Shown here in pieces: positions 1-7,700 of a stretch of 8,538 nt of DNA. The position numbers were made by a program, and so were the translations under genes. The notes under the pieces are model-generated. The model saw only the letters and a program-made list of their open reading frames with translations. It made no database searches and had not been told where the DNA came from. Origin of the DNA: JASJHI01 sp033791105 (GTDB lineage: Bacteria; Actinomycetota; Acidimicrobiia; Acidimicrobiales; Ilumatobacteraceae); the NCBI GenBank assembly GCA_033791105.1, contig JASJHI010000056.1, positions 1-8,538 on the forward strand. Reading direction: 5' to 3'. The first letter of the stretch is position 1. Each line of letters starts with the position of its first letter.

Positions 1-99
1 GCCGGCGCATTCGTCACCATGATCGTCCCGCTCATCGTCTTCCTCTCCCTCCAGCGTTTCTTCGTGCGCGGCCTGTTGGCTGGCTCGGTGAAGGGATGA
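1..99 (+). CDS. ABC transporter permease, C-terminal fragment (probable sugar importer)
   Basis: The frame is open from the first base and ends in TGA at 97-99, giving 32 residues of a protein that begins outside the window. The fragment reads as one last hydrophobic membrane segment (Ala-Gly-Ala-Phe-Val-Thr-Met-Ile-Val-Pro-Leu-Ile-Val-Phe) followed by Leu-Gln-Arg-Phe-Phe-Val-Arg-Gly-Leu-Leu-Ala-Gly-Ser-Val-Lys-Gly. This ending (Q-R/K-x-F-V-x-G-L-x-x-G-A/S-V-K-G) is typical of MalG-type inner-membrane permeases of carbohydrate ABC importers of the binding-protein-dependent family. The stop overlaps the start of the next gene as ATGA, so the two are probably co-transcribed and translationally coupled. 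A sugar substrate is inferred from the C-terminal signature and from the glycosidase that follows; the exact sugar cannot be read from this fragment. Confidence 0.82.
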   Translation, partial: AGAFVTMIVPLIVFLSLQRFFVRGLLAGSVKG

Positions 100-1655
100 C
101 CGCCGGCGTCAGCCCGTCGGACGACACGCTCCACTTCGTCCTCGGATCGTTCGCGGGCACCGAACTCGATGAAGCGACGCGCGGCCGGATGGGTGCGGGC
201 ATGCCCGGCGTCACGTTGTTTCGCGAGCACAACCTCTCCGATCGTGATGGTGTCACCGAACTCACCGCGCAACTGCACGCCGCCGCCGGCGAGCTTCCCG
301 CGATCGTCGCAGTCGACCAGGAGGGTGGGCAGCTCCAGGCGCTGACCGGGATCGTCACCGATTTCGCCGGCGGTATGGCGATCGCTGCGGCCGGAGATCC
401 AGACCTCGCGCGCCGGGTCGGCCACGCGATGGGGCTCGAGCTCCGCGCGCTCGGCGTCAATGTCAACTATGCGCCGGTCTGTGACCTGCTCGTGCACGCG
501 ACCAACCATGGGTTGAGCATCCGTAGCTTCGGATCGAACCCCGTCCACGTGGCTGCGCTGACAGCAGCGACCGTCTCCGGGCTTCAGTCGGCCGGCGTCG
601 CTGCCACGGCGAAGCATTTTCCGGGCAAGGGCGCGGCACGGGTCGACACGCACTACGAGCAGGCGATCATCGACCGGTCGCGAGCCGAATTCGACGCCGC
701 TGAACTCGTGCCGTTCACCGCTGCGATCGACGCGGGTGTGCGCCTGATGATGTCGAGCCATGCCATCGTGCCCGCGCTGAGCGCGGGAGAGCCGCTCCCA
801 GCGACGCGCAGCCGCGCGGTCCTGACCGGCCTCCTGCGCGACGAGCTCGGCTTCGACGGCGTCACGATCACCGACGCGCTCGACATGGCGGCGGTCGGCG
901 CCGGTGCGCAGGCGACCGGATCCGAGTCCGCGCAGGCGGTCCTCGCCGGCGCGGACCTGCTCTTGAGTACGCCCGTGATGGACCAGGCGGCGCTCGCGGC
1001 AGCGCTCGCCGCAGCGTTCTCGGCCGACGCCTCATCGGGTCCGGTCCTCACATCGGCCCGCGCCCGCGTCATCGCTCTACGACGCTGGCTTGCGACCTTT
1101 CCGACGCCCGACCGCTCGGTCGTCGGCTCCACGGCACACCGCGTGTTGGCGGATGAGTTGGCGCGGCGCTCGATCACCGACGTAGTCCGAAGCCTGGGCG
1201 CCTCCGGTGGTGGGACCATGACCGAGCCGGTCGTCGTCGAACCCGCGTCGATCAACCTCACCAAGGCCGACACGACCAGCGACGGTGCGGTCTCGATCGG
1301 CTCGGAGCTCGCCGCGCGAGAGTGCGCACCGGAGGGGGTCATCACGGCCCACTCGCCGGACGCCGACGACATCGAGCGCGCCGCCCTGGCGGCGCGCGGA
1401 CGAGATGCCGTCGTCGTCGTCACGGCAGGCGCCACCGAGCCCGGCCAACTCGATCTCGTTCGAGCGGTCGAGCGCCGCGCGCGGCACACGACCGTCGTCG
1501 TGGCTCGCAATCCACTCGACGTCGCGTATCTCGACTCGTCGTCGGGCTCCCGCGTGTTGTGCACCTACGGTCTCACCGAGTCGACCGTCCGCGCTCTCGC
1601 CGACGTCCTCACCGGCGCCGCAACCCCCTCCGGCACCCTTCCCGTCCAGCTCTGA
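96..1655 (+). CDS. Glycoside hydrolase family 3 beta-N-acetylhexosaminidase (NagZ-like)
   Basis: 519 residues with no signal peptide, so a cytoplasmic enzyme. It likely releases terminal beta-linked N-acetylglucosamine from imported chitobiose-like or peptidoglycan-derived sugars. The N-terminal (beta/alpha)8 domain spans about residues 10-330: A-V-D-Q-E-G-G at 72-78, N-Y-A-P-V-C-D at 124-130, K-H-F-P-G-K-G at 173-179 followed four residues later by D-T-H at 184-186 (the Asp-His dyad of GH3 N-acetylglucosaminidases), and T-I-T-D-A-L-D-M at 257-264 with Asp260 as predicted nucleophile. A weaker C-terminal alpha/beta domain (about 340-519) resembles the GH3 C-domain of Gram-positive NagZ proteins, and the length falls between short proteobacterial NagZ (about 340) and two-domain forms (about 640). 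One oddity is Lys178 where the family motif normally has His or Leu. The start is fixed by the ATGA overlap with the permease gene. Another GH3 specificity is possible, but the dyad favours N-acetylhexosaminidase. Confidence 0.9.
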   Translation: MTAGVSPSDDTLHFVLGSFAGTELDEATRGRMGAGMPGVTLFREHNLSDRDGVTELTAQLHAAAGELPAIVAVDQEGGQLQALTGIVTDFAGGMAIAAAGDPDLARRVGHAMGLELRALGVNVNYAPVCDLLVHATNHGLSIRSFGSNPVHVAALTAATVSGLQSAGVAATAKHFPGKGAARVDTHYEQAIIDRSRAEFDAAELVPFTAAIDAGVRLMMSSHAIVPALSAGEPLPATRSRAVLTGLLRDELGFDGVTITDALDMAAVGAGAQATGSESAQAVLAGADLLLSTPVMDQAALAAALAAAFSADASSGPVLTSARARVIALRRWLATFPTPDRSVVGSTAHRVLADELARRSITDVVRSLGASGGGTMTEPVVVEPASINLTKADTTSDGAVSIGSELAARECAPEGVITAHSPDADDIERAALAARGRDAVVVVTAGATEPGQLDLVRAVERRARHTTVVVARNPLDVAYLDSSSGSRVLCTYGLTESTVRALADVLTGAATPSGTLPVQL

Positions 1656-1662
1656 GCCGTCG

Positions 1663-1730
1663 CCGACCCCGAAACTTGTACGGGATATTCCGCTGAGCGG
1701 GACGAGACCAACAGATTTCGGGGAGATCGG
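1663..1730. terminator. Inverted repeat in convergent gap; possible bidirectional terminator
   Basis: This fills most of the 98-base gap between two converging genes. CCCCGAAA at 1667-1674 is matched by TTTCGGGG at 1716-1723, and the stem can be extended by CCGA at 1663-1666 with TCGG at 1727-1730 across a three-base bulge. A smaller palindrome, CCGCTGAGCGG, lies inside at 1690-1700. The position after both stop codons suits transcription termination from either side. Against this, the loop between the outer arms is about 41 bases and neither strand has a T-run after the stem, so a standard intrinsic terminator is not shown. Confidence 0.3.
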
Positions 1731-1753
1731 AGGCGGTGGGGCTGGGGCTGCGG

Positions 1754-4700
1754 TCAGGAGATGGAGACGCGGGCGGAGGCGGAGCGGCCGAACACCTCGG
1801 GGGCGTAGATCTCCTCGGCGCGGGCGGGTGGCACCACGAACTCGCCAGGCGTTGTTGCGCGGGCCTCATAGGTGTATTCGTACACGCCGGCGCCGAGCCA
1901 TGCGGCGAATGCCTCGGCTCGATCGTCGCGCAGATTGACGTGGTCGTACCAGGTCCAGCACCAACACCAGTACGACTCATCGGCGGTCGGGCTGTCGTCG
2001 GGGCGCGGCGTCGTCGATACATCGAGCGACGGATTGAGCGGTTCGAGACCGGCCGGGAGCGGATCGACGAGCGCGATGTTTGTACGCCGCGCGTCGGCGA
2101 CCATCGTCAGGCGTACGCGCACCGTCGCGCCCGGCTCGATCCGCCAGACACCGTCGTCGCCGAGCACGACGTCGTCGGGATCGTCCACCGCCTCGTAGAC
2201 GCGGTCGACGACGAAACCCTCGTCGCGCGGATCGAGGTCGAGGTCGGTCGGCGCGTACTTCGTTCCGAGGCGGTAGTACAGCCGGCCCTCACCGTCCTTG
2301 GCGACGATGAGGTCCTGTTCCTCGGTGGTGTCCGCCGCCACCAATTCGGACATCGGGAGCAGGCTCGTCGCCCGATCCGTGGTTCGGCCGCGGTACTCGT
2401 GCTCGGCGACGTAGCTGTCGCCGAGCCAGACCCGGGCCACGAAGTCCGGCGTGATCGACTCGAACGTGTCGAAGTAGTTGTTCATCGCGAGGAGGATGAA
2501 GCTGTTCTCGTAGGCGTTGTTCCAGCGGCCCTGCACCTGGTTGCCGAGCAAGCCGGCGACCACCTTCGGGATCAGGTCGCTGTCGGGGCGTTCGGAGATC
2601 AGCGCGTCGAGGATGATGCCGTCGGTACGTCGATCGGAATAGGCGAGAAGGTACGCGTCTTCGCCGTAGTCGACGGCGAATGTCGCTGCACCGGCGGTCT
2701 CGACGGCACCGTTGAGGAACGTCCTCTCGATCTCTGCATCGGCGGTCGGATCGTCGAGCACCGGCCACAGCCAGGCGAGCGCATCGAGACCGAGGTCATC
2801 TCCCGCGCGGTCGTACAACGCCTGCGCCTTCGCTGTGTCGCGGTCGCCCGCCAGATTGCGCACGTGCAGCGCGTACGCCGACAGTGTGTCGCGTACGCGT
2901 TCGCCGTAGTGGTCCGGGATGTGCGACTCGATGTCGGCGAGGTACACGAGCGCGGCGTCGAGCGTGTGATCGGGGACCTCGTAGCCCTCCAGGTCGGCCG
3001 AGACGAGAGCATGTGCGGAACTCACCGAGACGAACGGGTACGACGGCTCACCGCGGCGCCAGGTGGGCCAGCCGCCGTCGTCGTTCTGGAGCGCGGCGAG
3101 CCGGTCGATGTCGCGGCGCATCGCGGCCTCGATCTCCTCGGGGCTCGGCATCTCGGCGCTGTCGAAGGCGTCGAGGACGTCGCGCAGCGCGGCGACCGCG
3201 ATGATCCGCGATGCCAGGCCGTCGGCGTGCTCGTAGCGATACTCGGACAGGTAGAGCACGGCGTCGGTCAGTGTCTGCAGCGCGGTCGAGGACGTGTTGA
3301 TCTCGAGGCCACCGAACTGTGGCCACACGTCGCCGGGCGGGAGCACGGGTTGAGCGATCGTGCCATCGTCCAGGACGCCGGAGGTGGCGAACGCCTCGGT
3401 GGTGGCGGGGGTGTACACCGGAAGTTGGACCTCGGCCGCGTCAGCGGCCTCCCCGTCGACCGCAGCGACACGGATGCGGGCTGTGCCGGCCTCCTCGGCA
3501 GCGGAGGGGAACCGCACCTCGACCCGGTCGTTGGCGGGAACTGTGACGCGGTATCCGGCCGCCTCGGTGAGTGTGAGATTCGCCGCCTCGAGTGCCACGT
3601 CGACTTCGACGGTCGACCCGGTCTGGTTCTGGACGACGACCGGCAGCTCGAGCCGATCGCCGAAGTTGAGGAACCGCGGCGCGGACGGACGCACCATCAA
3701 CGGCAGGCGGGCAGTGATCGTCGATTCGCCGGTTCCGAACCGGTCGACGCCGTCGACCGCAACCGCCATCACGCGGTAGCGGGTGAGGTTGTCGGGGAGG
3801 GGCACGTCGATGGTGACGGTGCCGTCGGGACCGGTCGACTCGGAGGGGGCGTACACGGCGACGGGGTCGAAGTCGCTGCGCAACGTGATCGGCGCTGCAC
3901 CGTCAGCTCCCGACGATCGTCCCTCCGCCGGAGCCTCGGCGTCGTCGACGGCGAGTGACTCTTCGGTCGCCGCGGGTGCGCCGCTCGACACTGTGCCGCC
4001 GAGGTCGGCGTCCGCTCGGGCCTCCTCTCCACCGTCGGCGCCCGTGCGATCGGGCCGGTCGAGCACGATGGTGGAGCGGGCGTATTCCGTGGAGATCTCG
4101 CTGCGGATCGGTCGGTAGAACACATCGAGCGGGTCGGCGAGTTCGTAGCCGGTGAGTGCGAGCACCGCCTCGTCGACGACGACGACGGCGACGTCAGCTC
4201 CGGCGACAGGCGATCCCGAGGCATCGCCGACCTCGATCGTCACCGACGTGTCGACCCCAGGCTCGAGTGCGGCTGTCTCGGGTACGGCAGTGACCGTGAG
4301 CGTCCGCGAGACGGGCGGGATCGAGAGATCGATGCGGCCGGTTGCGAATGCGGGTCGGCGCGGTGCATCGGGAAGCGGTGTTCCATCGTCGCCGGCGCGC
4401 TCGGCCGAACCGGTCATGTCGATCTGCACACCGAGGCCCGGGATGTCGGAGTCGACGATCGGCACGCTCACCACTACGGACCCGTCAGGGGCATCGACGA
4501 CCTGCGTCGACTCGATGCCGCCGCGGGTGACGGTGATCAGCCCGGACGCGGGCGCAAACGGGGCGCTCACCAGCAACTCGGCCGTGTCGCCCGGGGAGTA
4601 GGTCTCCGCGTCGGGCACGATCAGCACTTGCTCCAGCTCGACGTCCCGCGCAGGTCGGACGTCGCCGCCGCTCACCCAACGGGTGAACATTGTCCTGTTG

Positions 4701-7700
4701 CTCCGGCCGTCGTCGTCCTGCACGACCGCCTCGACCTCGTAGGTGCCGCCGACCGGCGTCGCGAACGTGCAGGTGACGGGTTCCACGGCGGATTGCACGG
4801 TGCAGGTCTCGACATCGACTCTCGACTCGGTCCAGCGGCCGTCGACGTGAGCCGACTCCAGCCGGCCCGCTTCGATCGTGATCTCGCGACCGGACACGGA
4901 CCCACCGTCCACATCGGTGACGATGGCCTCGATGTCGAGCGGTTCATCCACCTCGACGAACGTGGTCTCGCTCCGGAGTCCGACGTAGTACTCGGAGGAG
5001 TGGACGAGCTCGTCGGTGCGCGCGGCCCATGCCTGGCGGTTCACGTCGAACACGGTCGCCTCGGCCGATACCGTCGTCGGCTGATCGGGCTCGGGCCCCT
5101 CGACATCGACCTGCAGGTAGTGCGTGCCGTTGGCGTCGGTGCGGCCCTCGAATGTCTCGAACACGGGCTCGGCGAATCCCGGACCACAGTCGATGCAGCC
5201 GATCCCCACGTCCCCTTCGACGGCGAGGCCGAAGTCCTCCGCGTCGACGCCGTCGAACCCACCACCGACGTCCCACCACCAGGGCTGCCAGATGCCGAAC
5301 GTGAAGTCGTCGCGGTTCGGCGGCGAGTAGGTGGCGGTCGAGCTGGTGACCGCCCAGGTCACCTCGGCGTCGGGCAGCGGACCGCCCGCGAAGTACTGGG
5401 CGTCGACGGCGAGAGTGATCGGGCGTGCGGCGTAGTACGGCCCCGGCGATTCCGGGCGAGCCGTCACCTCGAACTCGGGTGTTCGGAACTCCTCGATGCG
5501 GTACCCGTGGCCGGTCGCGGCGAACGGTGCAGATGGGTCGCCCACCAGCTCCAAGTCGACCCACGCCGATCCGAGATTCGCGCCCTCCGGGAGATCGAAG
5601 GAGAGGTTGAACCCCCCGAGATCGTTCAGTGCCGCACTCCCCGCACCGAGTTCGTTCCCCTGCGGGTCGTAGGCCCGATACATGACCTCCGCACCGTCGG
5701 CGACGAACGCGAGCTGTTGTTCGTCGGCTGTGAATCGTCGGGTCCACCCGGTGAGATGCACGGTCTCGCCGGGACGGTAGATCCCGCGGTCGTCGAACAC
5801 GTACCACCGCGAGTCGTCTTCGCCGGTGCGTTCGGTCCAGCCGTCGAACCATGCCGCCGGCAGGACCGAGATGTCGGCGGAATCGGTTTCGACACCCGTG
5901 GTGGCGACGAGGCCCCGCACGCCCACCGGCGCCAACTCGACTCGGGCGAGACCGTCGCTGTCGGTGGTGATGGTCTCGTTCCGGCCGAGCAGTTCGACGT
6001 CCACGCCGCCGACGGGAGCTCCGGTCGCGAGGTCGGTCGTCCAGATCAGCAGCTCGCGGTCGGAAACGATCGCATCGATGCCGAGCCCTGTTGATTGCAC
6101 CCAGGCGATCGAGGGCTGGTTCGACCAGTAGTCGTCGTCCTCAGGTTCGATCGGGGGGTCGGGGTCGATTCTGACGACGAGTTGTCCGCCGGACTCCGCC
6201 AACTCGTCGGAGAGTTCGACGAACGTCTCGACGAGCGCGTCCTCCTCTGCGTCGATGTCGACCGTCGTGTCGAGGACGGCCGGCCACGCCGGCTCGGGCG
6301 GCTCGACGTCGGACCAGCGTGACTCGAGGTAGTCGACGTAGTCGGCGTAGTCGCCGGGGTCGACGGCCCATGCCCGGACCCGAATCTTGTCGTGATTGGT
6401 GGTGTAGACGCTGACCCCCTCCCGCGAGGAGGTCGGATCGAGCGTGACGAACTGCCGGTCGAACGCGTAGAGGGCCGGTCGGGCGGGCCCGACGTCGAAC
6501 GTCAGCGCCTTCGGTTCGCTGAGCGTCTGTCCGAAGACGTCGGCGATCGTCGCGTCGAGTGTGACCTCATACGTGGTTCGGCCGGAACTTGCACCCCTGA
6601 TCGAGATCGTGTTGCCGTACACGTCGACGACGGTGCCCGGCAGCTCCGGTTCGATCGCGATCGTCTCCGGCGTGACGGTCGTCGGATCGAGTGGGTTGTT
6701 GAAGTCGATCGTCCAGGGCATCAGCGGCGCGCAGTCGTCCTCCCAGCCGCAGCGGTGTTCGAGGATCTCGAGCGGAGCGTGGGTGCGTGCGCTGAAACGC
6801 TGCTCCGCCTCGGTTGTGCGCGGCCCCTCCGACGACGGTGTGTCGGGACCGATCGAGATCGTCACCGCTGTATCGACCGGCAGATCGTCGACAGCCCGGA
6901 ACGCCACCCATCGTCCCACGAGTGCGCGATCGGCCGCTCGTGCAGCTGTTGCATCCGCGGTGACCTCCTCATCGGTCGCCAAGCGGAGCACACGGTCGCC
7001 GTCGGCATCGAGTGAGATCGTCGCGAGCACGGCTTCGGGGTCGACGAGTTGATCGAAGCCGGCGAAGAAGACGGGGTCGAGTGGGAGTGAATCACCCTCG
7101 GGCGACAGCGTCTCGACCGTCGGCGCGGGTGTCGCGAACTGCCAGACGACCGCCTCGTCGAGGGCTTGGCCGCTGGCCGACGTTGTGCCGGAGGGCACCT
7201 CGATCCGGTATTCGGTTGCCTGCGGGAGCCGGTCGGTGAGTCCAGGTTCGACCTCGAAGCGCAGCGTGCGGGTGCCGATCCAACGCCAGCGGCCGGGGAT
7301 CTCGGGGGCCATCTCCACCGGGACATCGATCGCATCGAGCTGGTCGAGCGTGCCGATCGGCACCATCGGCTGGTTGAACGTGACGCTGAGGAACGGGGCG
7401 ACCGGGACGTCGCCCTCCGGCTGGAATCGGAGCACCTCGAGCGGCAGATCGGTCGGCGGCGGGGGCGGACCCGCATCGGTCGGCGGCGGGAAGGGTACGT
7501 CGATCGTGTCACCGACGATCGGTGGCGGCAGGGTCTGTGCAGGACGCCGGAATTCGAGGCGATCGTCCGCTGGGACGTCCCAATCGGGCAGCCGAGCGAG
7601 GATTGCGGCCACCTCCTGATCGGAGAGCGGAGTACCTTCGGCGACGGTGACCGGGCCGGCCGGCGCAGGTGCTCCCTCGCTCAACCGCAGGCCGACCGGC

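Noticed and set aside
653..1564. A 303-codon open frame on the - strand opposite the GH3 gene
   Set aside because: The + strand frame carries the GH3 catalytic motifs throughout; this frame is a Ser/Arg/Thr-rich shadow.
1285..1938. A 217-codon + strand frame crossing the GH3 stop and the convergent gap
   Set aside because: Its product is almost wholly Arg/Ser/Pro-rich low complexity, and it overlaps two real genes in other frames.
1736..3958. A 740-codon open frame on the + strand opposite the A2M gene
   Set aside because: It lies wholly antisense to a clearly recognisable A2M protein, is rich in Arg/Val/Asp/Gly repeats with no domain pattern, and is expected from the strong G/C third-position bias of the real gene.
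4628..6094. A 488-codon open frame on the + strand inside the A2M gene
   Set aside because: Same reason: antisense shadow with arginine/valine-rich composition and no recognisable motif or ribosome binding site.
7445..7528. Proline-rich stretch near the A2M N-terminus as a repeat element
   Set aside because: It encodes a Pro-rich linker (residues about 131-158) between the lipoprotein spacer and the first beta domain; ordinary for surface lipoproteins and not a DNA-level repeat.
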